DNA of 64,000 bases from Torreya grandis (Eukaryota > Streptophyta > Pinopsida > Cupressales > Taxaceae). A model generated the notes under the pieces. The model was not told the origin of the DNA. It saw only the letters and a list, made by a program, of their open reading frames with translations, and did not search any database. The stretch lies in NCBI GenBank assembly GCA_037957365.1, contig JARHVA010000021.1:1431001-1495000 (forward strand), read 5' to 3'. Positions 46,180-55,984 of the stretch are shown one piece after another. Position 1 is the first letter of the stretch. Each line of letters starts with the position of its first letter. A program made the position numbers and the translations under genes.

Positions 46180-48136
46180 ATGGAAAAATTCCAAAACCTA
46201 GTGCTTTCGGAGCCCAAAAGTTGACTAGACAAAATTATAACGTGTGGAGTCATAAACTTTTAACGATTGCGAAATATTGCAATTTTGACAAAATTGTTCT
46301 TGGCACTGAGGCAATCCCTGTTATGGATTTTGCGAATTAGGACAAGCGTCATAAGGAGGCCTTGCTGTTGCTGAAGCTGTCCATGTCAGATGATATGATT
46401 CTTGAGGTCCGAAATGCCACTACAGCAAGTGTGCTATAGACTAGTTTGCAGAACAAGTATCAGACTTCGGAGAAAAGTTGAATGTTGTACCTAAAAAATA
46501 TGTGATTCTCTGTCAAGATTAATGAGGGTGATTCTCTGTCAGATCACCTAGTTTGGATGAAAGATCTTCGAGACCAACTTTCAGCTATTAACAAGAAGGT
46601 TGATGATGACGATATGGTGGCACTAGTTCTAAACAACTTGCCACCATCCTACGAATCTTTCATGGAGGCTCTTCATTTGGTGGCGGAAACCCAGACCCTG
46701 ACATTTGATCAGGTGAGTTCCTATCTACTACAGAAGGAATGAAGACAGAGACAAGCAGAGGAGTCCAGTGTTGGACAAGAAGAGAGTGCACTTGTTGCTC
46801 AGGCGAAGGGGAAAGGGAAATTGAAATGTATTTCTACGGATCCATTTTTGAAGTATCAGGGAACATGTTTTTATAGTCATAAGGTTGGGCATATGAAAAA
46901 GGATTGCCAGAAGCAACAGTTTGCAATTTCCCAACAAACCAATCAAGCAATAAATGTGGTAGCAATTGAAGAAAGGGAATTTGAAGAAGAGTATGCCCTT
47001 GTGGCATCATACTCACACTCACATACCAGTTGCTGGTCCATTGATTCCGGTGCATCCAGGGATTTTACATGTCAAAAAGATTGGTATGTCAAATTTATTG
47101 CAACTACAAACCATTTTGATTCAGTTTCTTTAGTTGATGGCATGTCGTATGCAGCAGAGGGGATAGGAGATGTTTGTATAAAATTGAATAATGCAAAAAC
47201 AATCATAGTCGATAATGTTTTGTATGTTCCTAGCCTAAGTAAAAATCTCCTATCTATTATTCAATTAATGGAAAATCCCAGTATTGCTGTAAATTTCTTT
47301 AGAAAACAGTGTGTTGTGTCTGATATAAGACATGAAAAGGCAATTGCCCGAGGTATTGGGCAAGGTTGTCTGTATAGACTCGTTGAATCTACCACAATCA
47401 ACGTAGATGCACGAGTGGAGGATGGATCCACCATATAGGATGTGCAGAAGGATAGGCTTGTTGACCTTGATCCAGTCAACTTACATGCATTAGTGGTGAA
47501 GGCAATATCCACTATACAGGATGTGCAGGGGGATGCAATTCCTCAATCTCAATCGGATGCACTAGTAATTGTGCAGGAGGATGGAAGGCCTTGGTCAAAT
47601 TTACTGGCTCAGAGAACTAGGAATAAGGTTGTTTGTTCAGTAGAGCATGGTCATTTTGCTTTAGATTCTAACCTTGGTATGGTACTTGAATGACCAATTC
47701 TATACTCCATTGGATACAAATGGGTGGATACATTTTGTACTTTGCACAAGTACATGGCTCATCTTGTTGTGAAAGGCTTTTCCCAATAGGGGGAATAGAT
47801 GAGGATGCTTATATTGCGAAGATGGTCACAAATCAGTTGCTTCTCGCCAGATATTTGGACGAGGAGGTCTATATGGTGCAACCTGATGGTTTTCGGGTTC
47901 TCCATAGTGATCATTTGTTTTGCAGGATGATTGAGTCATTGTATGGACTTCAGCAAGCTTCACAAGCCTGGGATGTTTTATTTGATCAACATCTCCAAGG
48001 TTCTGGATTCAAACTTTTGGAAATTGGGCTGAAATCATCAGCCATTGATGATTCATTACTGGTCAATGAATCACTTATTAGAGACTTGGTGGACAACTTG
48101 CTAAAGTTCCCACATTGGATAGCAGCAAAATGTTAG
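46180..48136 (+). pseudogene. Element C gag-pol pseudogene (copia type)
   Basis: Gag starts at an ATG at 46180 and shows the copia gag helices (VWSHKLLTIAKY, then LVWMKDLRDQLSAI and VLNNLPPSYESFM) up to about 46740. It has stops and one frameshift. A knuckle at 46861-46910 reads CFYSHKVGHMKKDC, with the second Cys replaced by Ser. Protease at about 47030-47070 reads WSIDSGASRDFTC with the catalytic Asp-Ser-Gly intact. A gag-pre-integrase stretch with LYVPSLSKNLLSI follows. Integrase is absent. At 47790-48000 reverse transcriptase fragments appear (EEVYMVQPDGF, then SLYGLQQASQAWD). The 205-codon frame 46821-47438 is the longest intact part. Confidence 0.88.
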
Positions 48137-48264
48137 AGGACCACGGATTTCATCTTGATATCTCTTGATCAGTCTGTATATGTAATGACTAAACTATTTG
48201 GTCCTACTTTGTAAAATTTCGGGACAAACTTAGTGTTGTTTCCGGTTTAGTCATTAAGAGGGGG

Positions 48265-48428
48265 TGTTAAATATTGTAAAGACTTAACTACTTATTAGTT
48301 AAAGCCTAACTAATAACTTCTGTAACTTCCTTGTAACCAATTTTGAATTGCATAAATAAGATCTTGCACTGATCACAAAACATCAAGTGCATCAAGTGCT
48401 TTCAATCATCTCTTCTCATTTGCTAACA
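48265..48428 (+). repeat. Element C 3' LTR
   Basis: 164 bp, six differences from the 5' LTR (about 3.7%). It is preceded by the polypurine tract. Confidence 0.93.
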
Positions 48429-50009
48429 TACAGTAAAAAAAAAGTTCAAATCTTACTTGTAATAGGATTTTTATTGCAAGTGGTTGGAGGTGGGTGGATG
48501 CTTTCCCATGGGGGTACCACCAAAAGTGAGCTTCTATCTTGTACTTGTCACGAATAGTGCCAAGTGAGTGACCCATAAAGGATATGAAGTGCATAAACTC
48601 TTCTCTAACTTGGTCTTCTACTTCTGGATCGGGGAAGAGTCTAGAAAATGCCACCTTATATCCTTCACCAACCTCAACATCCCTATATGGTGTGACTCTC
48701 CTGGGCAAAGAAAGGATCTCTATGCTGTAGTATTTGGGTGTCAAGGCAAAAGCAAGAAGATGCAATGGGGTGGTCACTTTGTTCCACCTTTAAATGAGAT
48801 GTGATTGCATTTCCTTGAAGAACCTCTCTGAAGGATCCTGCTCTTTGGCATTTATGATGCATCTAATGTTCTCAATCATTGAGTCAATTCCATCATATCT
48901 CATTGTAACATGGATGATCCATATCCACATATCTCAACATGCTAACGATGGGCTCAGTAAGATTGCACAAATACTTCACACATTCCCACCACACATCACC
49001 AAGAATCCACCCTTTCACCTTTGTAGCCCTGTCAATATTTGTTTGTCTCCATACACTCCAAAGGTTGTCGATAGCCATGCTACTCAATGCTCACGCACCA
49101 TGACAAGCTGTGTCATGATGAGTGTGTGCGAGGCAAACTGAGTCTCAACAACCTAATATGAAATTAAAACAAATAAAATTAAAAAAAGTGTTTAAAAATG
49201 AAAATATTATCAATTACAAACTTACAAAATTAAATTAAAAATATACATCATTCATGAATGATTAAATAAAAAGTAACTCTCAACAACCGCAACTTTGAGA
49301 AGGCCCTGAAGATGCCCTGGGATGTGATGGTTGCTTATGAACATTTGGATCTCGCTCGCCTCCTCATAGACTTGTTTGATTTAGTCAATTTTTGTTTCCA
49401 ATTTTTGCAACATAAGGTTGAGGGTATGAACAACATAAGGTGTCCAAAATATCTGCCCATAACTTGCTTCAACCAACATGCTCGCAAATTTGCAGTTTTT
49501 AGCTTTGTCCGTTACAACTTGGACAACGTTTTGAGTTCTTACCGCCTCAATGGACTCTATCAGGATATCGGCAATGAATTGTGTGTCCTTCACTTGCCTC
49601 TTACAATCAATGACTCTCAAAAACATTGCCCCTCTAGGGCTCACTACAACCACAATAATCAATGGCTTATTTGCCGTATCTTTCCATCCATCGGAAAAAA
49701 ACCCATAAAATTGAAAAAAAGTACCTTGAATCAGCAATCTTCTTTGTTGCAAGCTCCTCAAACTCCTTGGCACCAAATAGGTAGAGCTAATGGTGTAGGT
49801 TTAGCAAAAGGAAGGAGTTTCAATCCTATGCAATGGAAAACATGAAGAGTGAACAAATGTGCAATGAGAGGTAAAAATGCAATGAAAGATAAATGTGTTG
49901 TTTTCTTTTGATAAAATGAGCGTGAATGTTATTTTTAGGGTTGAGAATCCACTTTATTTTGTTTTTAGTTATTTTTTGAGGTCCATGTTGGACTTTTCCT
50001 GCAGCGAAA

Positions 50010-50256
50010 TTGAAAGAAAAAATAAATAAAACGCATTTTTTAGTAGTATACATGGGCCAAATGCGCAGGGGTGCACCCTGCCCGTTTCCCACTTGTATCC
50101 TCCCTCCGTATCATAATACCCATATGACATATCCAGATGTACCTGCATGGGCAGGGTGTACCCTGCCTATTGCTCCCTCGTATCCTCCCCTGTAATGTAT
50201 CCAGACGTGTATCCTACTGTACCCAGGGGTCTGCAGGGGCATATCCGGTAACGTAG
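50010..50256. repeat. Subterminal repeat cluster of hAT copy 1
   Basis: Multiple GTATCC/GGATAC words and two GC-rich palindromes occur in the last 250 bp. The clearest is a 7-bp stem with a 4-base loop at 50150-50167 (GGCAGGG/CCCTGCC). Such clusters act as transposase-binding regions in known hAT elements; that role is inferred here. Confidence 0.5.
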
Positions 50257-50832
50257 CGCTGCACTACAAAAGTACACAAAATTTGTAGTTCTGACAGTTA
50301 CAAAATTCTTCTGCTATCAACCTTAGGGCTGGATCTTCAAAATATAAACTGGAAACTAAAATAAAATACTTGAGCATCTGCTTTAGTGTCTAACAACTAA
50401 GAATGATACCATAAAACTGAAAGTTCTGAATAAACTGCAAAAACTCAACTCTGAAACTGATTGTTTTTGAAACTAGAAAGAGAACACAACTTTAATACTG
50501 AAAAATACACAAATCAGTACATAACAAAGAAATGACTTTCTTGAGAGGGGTTGGTGCTGACTCAATATGTACGTTGCCTTGGGCTAACACAATCAGACTT
50601 TGGCACAAGAACCCACTTTCAAAAACGTAAAATGCCCAACTTTACTACATATTACATAAGAGTCTATTTATAACCTCTTTACCCCTTAAGCTCTTTTGCC
50701 TCTTGCAATTGGGACAATTTCTAATGGACCCACAAAATGGGTCCCACAAAATTTGTCTCAATGGAGACACAAGATACTCTTAAAAAAATATCCTAATAGG
50801 CCCCAGGAACTGAAGCGCACAATTTCATAACA

Positions 50833-51590
50833 ATTACAATAAAGGTTCAAAATGGTCCCCAGTCCGTGAATTGATTTGACCTCAAAGTAATATAGGTGGA
50901 TGTTGAAAAATTTCTAAGCCTTCGTTACATCATGTGATTCTCCTTTTCTTGGTGAACATTGACTCTTGGGTCAAATGACTAAAGACAATATTGTGGTAGT
51001 GAGCATGTTCCTGGCTGGAAAGAGTCACAGTCTAATAATAGCCTTTCAATAGCTGTGAATTTGAAATATTTTCCATTTATGGAGCCATGCTTTTGGCAAT
51101 GAGAATTGTCTTTTACCAGGATGAACTCCTTACATATTGGATTAGTTTTTCCCTAAGGGAAATCCTTGTATTTTTTGGGAATGCGTTTAGGTTGTTTGCA
51201 GTCTTTCACACCACGAAGAAAACTCTCCATAGCTGGAGCAGCTACAATGTCAATCTTGGAAGCACAACAATCATGTGGTTGAGCCAATATTTGTGCTATT
51301 ATTGGGTCATTAATTTCTCTGACTTGATGAAGACCATAACTTTCCAGTTCATAAGCTAATTTATTGGCAATGATAGCATCCTCTATAGGATCCTCGAGTT
51401 CCAAAACCACCTTTGTTGATATTCTTCCTATAGCTGGATGTATTCTGAAAACTTAGATCAGAGTATTTTGAGTTATAAGATTTCCATAAACTCGGGTATT
51501 CATCAATGAGGGTTAACAAACACTTCTTCAAAAAAAAAATCTTATTGTTAGGGCTTCTCTGATGATGCCAGGAAATAGCTCTGATACCAT
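50833..51590 (-). other. Element E internal region with an 85-codon frame
   Basis: A minus-strand frame at 51153-51410 encodes an 85-residue acidic/amphipathic peptide with LELEDPIEDAIIANKLAYEL near its start and a basic end. I do not recognise it as gag, pol or a known domain. The minus-strand primer-binding site lies at the right edge of this region. Confidence 0.4.
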
Positions 51591-52369
51591 TGTTATGTTC
51601 CTAACTGTAGCTGGCTGCACTGCTGTAAACTCTAGGTCTGAAAATATACAATTTATAATTTTGATGTTTCTAGAAATTTTCTGCTCTAAACTCTAGGTCT
51701 AAAACTTCAAAATGTTAACTGGAAGCTAAAATCAAATATTTTTGAATGTACTGTACCATATAACAATTGAGAATGATACCACGAAACTGAAAATTCTCAA
51801 AAATTGCATAAAATCAACTTGATTTTAAAAAATAAAATAAAAAATGGAACAAAATTTCATATTACTTAAAACACATAAACCAATGCCTAGAAAAAAGATA
51901 TTTACTTTCTAAAGTGGGTATGAATGCTGACTCAAGCCTAATCGAGGGCAATATGGTCGCCATCTTTTCCAAACACAATCTCTAGTCTTGTGCACAAGAG
52001 CTTCGCTCCAAAACATGCTTTACTCCCCTCTCTAAGAGTCTATTTATAATGTTTTACCCACTTTAGCTCTAAAAAATGCTTTACTCTCCTCTCTAAGAGT
52101 CTATAAATAATGTTTTACCCACTTTAGCTCTTTTGTCTTTTGCATGTAGAATAATTAGTTTTCTTACAATAAGTACCTTGAATAAACCCAAATTCAAATG
52201 GATCCACAAGACTAGGCCCCATGGACCTCCCCGCCCCCAAAAAAATTAAAAAAGGAGTTTCTACTGGACCCATATAAACCATCATACCAAAAGAGCGTAG
52301 TTGAATAAAGTAGACCGAGGCCACTGCCTAACAACTAATATTTATATAGAATAAAAAATGTTCATAACA
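51591..52369 (-). repeat. Element E 5' LTR (uninterrupted copy)
   Basis: 779 bp with matching TGTTATG..CATAACA ends. It contains an internal tandem of the TTTACTC.CCTCTCTAAGAG block near 52020-52125. Confidence 0.8.
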
Positions 52370-52552
52370 ACTACAAAATCATGCCAGGTCTCGATGTGAG
52401 AGTTAAGTGCAATATTCCATTATTGGCAAGAAAAAACTCACACATTCAATAAATCATTTACACAAGAATACCAAGATATTGGGGAGAATGTGTAATACAA
52501 TAGATGATAAATAGGCGGGGAAAGTCCATTCATACACATAATCCTAATAACA

Positions 52553-53809
52553 TGTTGAAATGTCCCCAATTTAGATAATTGAACAAAAAATGAAATTATA
52601 AGCAAAGGTTAGACCAGCCGTACCCTTTTCCTTCCAAAAAATCTGATCTGAACTTAATATAACTTTCCAAACCCTGACGCCACAAGGAGCAAGGCATAAA
52701 ATCTACAAAACACATTCCAACGACCCCTAAACCAGCAACCAGGGTTTCAATATTATTCTTTCTACTTGGCGAATTACCTTGAATAGCAACCAAGGCTTTA
52801 ACCCTTCCAAAGAAGGTTAAAATACTCTCACATGGAATTGTCCCACTTAGAAAAATTAATTAAATATTTCTGATTGGTCTTTGCAAATTTAACCTTCAAG
52901 CCCTTGTAGTATATTCACAAAAATGTAGTAGAAAATTAATAAAAAATAGGAATCTGAATTTCTCCTTGCAAGTCTCCAAAGGGTTCGCCACTCCTTCACA
53001 GGGGGTCGCGCCACTCTTGGGCAATTCACAGATGTCATAAACCTCAGAGGTTCACAAAAACCAGCAATCTAACTTGATAAATTTCTCTTCAAAAGATCAA
53101 TAATTTTCCTTTCAAGGTGGTGTTACAAAACACCTTTGAGACAGTATTGTAGTGCTCAAAGGGTGACAATATCCAAGCAACCACACTGGAAGTCAAGCTT
53201 GACATACTTGATTGATCCACACAATATCAAAAAATGCATAATCATCATAAGAGCTCTCCTTTTCTTTTTATAAGCTTCTTTTCAAATGGCGCCCAAATTA
53301 GAAGAGAAGAGTCCACTTCAATTTTCTAAAAATACCACAAGATGCTCCAAAGGAACACTTTCCCTTAAAAGAGGTAAAGTGCATTTCCTTTCATCAAAAA
53401 GAACTCATGAAGAACAAATGTTCCCTTTTTACTCATTGAATTTTTAGCCTATGGGAACAAAGAGGCTAACGGTCTCATCCAAATAGTAGCTCAAAAAGGG
53501 GGACATTAAACACTAAATGCCAAGGTATACCACGAATTGTGGTAACTCTATGGTCTCAATAAAGAGGGTTTTAAAAATTTAACACCCATCGAACACTACT
53601 TAAAGGGACTAGAGGAAGGCGACATTTACTCACCAAACCTCAACTCCAACATTCTTACTAAAAGAGGAATCATGGATGGTGGTATTTGCTAGCCGAACCT
53701 TCTCAGCACCCCCGATACCCCCCTCCCCCTACTTTGCCCTACCTGGCGACCCCTCAAATAGGAGGTATAATGAAAGCTGTCATAACAGTAGGGTAGAATT
53801 ACATTAACA
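52553..53809 (-). mobile_element. Element F: 1.26-kb LTR, minus strand
   Basis: The plus strand starts TGTTGAAATG and ends ACATTAACA. A strong polypurine tract, AAGGGGGG on the minus strand, abuts the right end (plus 53810-53819). This orients it as the 3' LTR of a minus-strand retroelement whose internal part lies to the right. No second LTR or primer-binding site was found before 55.0 kb, so the element is truncated. The left border rests on TG..CA symmetry only. Confidence 0.6.
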
Positions 53810-53819
53810 TCCCCCCTTA

Positions 53820-55040
53820 ATGGCAGCTTTCCTAATCCAAAAGATGATAATGAGCCCACTGAATCTAACTATGGTTCCAACACGTCGATCATCAAATGAA
53901 CTCAGTCGCAGGATATGCTTGAACCACTCCCACACCGGGTATGCAGCCTTCCAATCCTTGAACTTCCTATCTGAACATGTCTCCAAGAGAATGATGAGAC
54001 CAAAGTGCTAAAGATGACTATGATCCTAACACATGTCAATCACCAAATGCTCCTAGCTCTAGGGTATGCTTGAACCACTCTATCAAAGGGTCTACAACCT
54101 TACAATTCTTGAACTGCCCATTTGAACAAGTCTCCTAGAAAGTGATGGCAAAAATGTTAAAATCAACTTTGAATCGATTACCATCTGATTGCCAAATGCT
54201 CCTAGCCATGTGCACAAGCTCTCAAGCTTACATAATCCGAAGATGTGCACCCAATACCTGAATCAAAGCACCAAGAACATGCCATCCATGGAATTGATGA
54301 TGATGTCTAAACCGTGGAAGCCCACTGTGACCGGACTACCGACTCAATTGCTAAATACTCCTAGTCATATGCATGAGCTTTCAAACTGAATAAGATCCAC
54401 TGATCCATGTCAAAAATTGAAGTCAAGCACCACATACCATTCAAAAGATTTGCCATGAGCACCTTAAAAATGGGTTTGGACTTTACAACTCTCAAATAAT
54501 CGCTAAGCTAACAAGTCATGATCCTAGGGACGGTCTACACCGCCACAATAAACCTTGATACAACATAGTTTTCATGAAAAATTAATTTAGTCCTCTTTGG
54601 ACATATGACCTCCAATAGAACATTGAAGCTAGTCCTCTTTGGATACATGACCTTCAATAGAACATTGAAGCCAGTCCTCTTTGGACTCGTGACCTCCAAT
54701 TGAACATTGAAGCTAATCCTCTTCGGACACATTGCCTCCAACATCCTACCAAACCAACTCTAGGCGTGGCACATGCTCACAAGGCCATACATCCATCAAA
54801 TGCAATAGAGAATCCACTAGTGACGAGAGCCAAATGCTCACAATTGAAGAAACACATCTATATGAAGTCCTCAAAGACAAACATAAGTAGTTGCAAGACC
54901 TAACATCAATCCATCCAAAATCAACAACTTTGCGGCATTTATGCTTCCTCAAACAAGCATGGCTGCCATCCAAATACATAGATTGAGGTCTAGAATGCCC
55001 CATATTTCCAATATGAGGATGTTGATGCTGTAAAGATCAT
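53820..55040 (-). pseudogene. Element F internal remnant with tandem arrays, function unknown
   Basis: Four degenerate units of about 150-158 bp start near 53887, 54037, 54186 and 54344, sharing AAATGCTCCTAGC and GTATGCTTGAACCACTC blocks. A 42-bp array follows at 54589-54750. On the minus strand the pieces read as repeated peptide segments, but no gag or pol motif is recognisable. Confidence 0.45.
54589..54750. repeat. 42-bp tandem array (about 3.8 copies)
   Basis: Units start at 54589, 54631, 54673 and 54715 with the block AGTCCTCTTTGGA and a shared AACATTGAAGC. On the minus strand they stay open as a 14-residue repeat containing PKRTSFNVLLEV. Confidence 0.85.
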
Positions 55041-55041
55041 C

Positions 55042-55722
55042 TCAATGGTCCACTATCAACTGAAGAATCAAGTGATGTTGTAGAAGAGTCATCTCCAAAT
55101 GTAGCCTCAGAGTAATCGAGTCTTGCTCTCGTTGGTCCAAATACCACCTCAATAGGTGCAACAATGGCATGTCCATTCTTACCAATTCCAATTGTATAAC
55201 CAATTTTTGAAGCAACTTGGAACTAATGCCTTGGGCATGCTTTTTATATTCACCAATATCATAAGCGATAGCCAAGGCATTATTACTAGAGGTACCATCA
55301 ATAACATCAAAAGTATTATCAACAATATGAGCCCTCAATAACATCAAACGTATCATTAACGAGATGAGTGTTGAAAAATCAGCGGATGAGTTGTGGTTAG
55401 GGGTGAAATGCCACTTGAACCCAGAGCTAGCCATGTCTTCAATAACATTAGATGTATCATCAATAACATGAGAAGTACCATCACTATTAGTAAAAGTCCC
55501 ATCAACATCATGAGTAACATCAACAATATCATAATTATCATCAGTAGTAGTAGCATCATCACTACGCCCTTCATGTCCAATGCTCTCATTACACTTATTC
55601 TCTGATTCGGCAATCTCCTCCAAAAGCATTTGATTGAGGGATTTGAAACTCCTTCCTTTTGCTGAACCTACACCATTACCTCTACCTATTTGCCGCCAAG
55701 GAATTTGAGGTGCTTGCAACAA
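55042..55722 (-). CDS. 226-codon open frame opposite the 5' end of hAT copy 2, function unknown
   Basis: This is the longest uninterrupted frame in the window, on the minus strand and divergent from the hAT transposase. The N-terminus has a basic Gly/Arg segment (QIGRGNGVGSAKGRSF). Residues 60-100 are an Asp/Thr/Ser-rich low-complexity repeat, and the rest has no recognisable fold. The N-terminal segment recurs opposite hAT copy 1 (plus 49740-49845), so it belongs to this hAT family or to sequence it carries. The repeat and skewed composition could keep the frame open without selection. I assign no function. Confidence 0.3.
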   Translation of the reverse strand: MLQAPQIPWRQIGRGNGVGSAKGRSFKSLNQMLLEEIAESENKCNESIGHEGRSDDATTTDDNYDIVDVTHDVDGTFTNSDGTSHVIDDTSNVIEDMASSGFKWHFTPNHNSSADFSTLISLMIRLMLLRAHIVDNTFDVIDGTSSNNALAIAYDIGEYKKHAQGISSKLLQKLVIQLELVRMDMPLLHLLRWYLDQREQDSITLRLHLEMTLLQHHLILQLIVDH

Positions 55723-55984
55723 AGAAGATTGCTAATTCAAGGTCCTTTATTTCAGTTTTATGGGTTTTTTTCTGAAGTTTTTTTTTTGAAGTTTTTTCTT
55801 TTAGTTTTTAAATACTTTTAAGTGTGTAACTAGTTTTGAATTTTTTTGTTATTCTTTTAAATTTTCTTTCAACAAATGCCAAATGCTTTAAATTTCAATA
55901 GCAATATTATTATAATTTTCCTAGGGGTTATAGGAATTTGCCAGAATCTTTGCAAGTGATAGTTCAGTGGGCCAAGGGATACCC

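Larger units (their letters stand above)
45098..48428 (+). mobile_element. Element C: young, internally deleted Ty1/copia element
   Basis: Two 164-bp LTRs (45098-45261 and 48265-48428) start TGTTAAATATTG and end TTTGCTAACA. They differ at six positions. The 5' LTR is followed by TGGTATCAGAGCC and the 3' LTR is preceded by the purine tract AAGAGGGGG. The flanking 5-mers are TATAG and TACAG. The internal part is 3.0 kb and lacks integrase and most of reverse transcriptase, so it cannot move on its own. Confidence 0.93.
44583..49727 (-). pseudogene. hAT transposase pseudogene, copy 1
   Basis: Minus-strand pieces in order: DUF659-type catalytic domain at about 49381-49727 (FSDGWKD, then PRGAMFLRVIDC, VVQVVTDKAKN and FWTPYVVHTLNLML); a middle region at 48780-49090; a conserved C-terminal helical region at 48470-48780 (PLHLLAFALTPKYY, then HFWWYPHG); an intron; and the dimerisation domain at about 44850-45020 (SSSAE, stop, NWGTY), followed by an acidic tail to 44650. 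The stop lies inside the ERNW-type motif. Copia element C sits within the transposase intron. The N-terminus including the BED finger is deleted. Confidence 0.85.
44342..50256 (-). mobile_element. hAT copy 1 (minus strand), carrying copia element C
   Basis: The left end CTACATTGC..CGGATAT and the reverse-complemented right end CTACGTTACCGGATAT form imperfect inverted repeats. The flanks GGCTACAC (44334-44341) and CGCTGCAC (50257-50264) agree at six of eight positions, and the uninterrupted LTR of element E has GGCTGCAC at this place. Without copia C the element is about 2.6 kb. Compared with hAT copy 2 it lacks the BED and N-terminal transposase region, so it is an internal-deletion derivative. 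Confidence 0.8.
44312..52369 (-). mobile_element. Element E: short minus-strand LTR retrotransposon carrying hAT copy 1 in one LTR
   Basis: The LTR at 51591-52369 begins TGTTATGTTCC and ends TTCATAACA. The same sequence starts at 44312, breaks at 44341, and resumes at 50265-50832 after hAT copy 1. On the minus strand the 51.6-52.4 kb LTR is followed by ATGGTATCAGAGC (plus 51578-51590), so it is the 5' LTR. The internal part between the LTRs is only 758 bp with no pol, so E is non-autonomous. Outer flanks show no convincing target duplication. Confidence 0.82.

Noticed and set aside
46821..47438. A standalone host gene of 205 codons
   Set aside because: It contains a gag knuckle, the copia protease site and the pre-integrase segment, and is flanked by matching LTRs.
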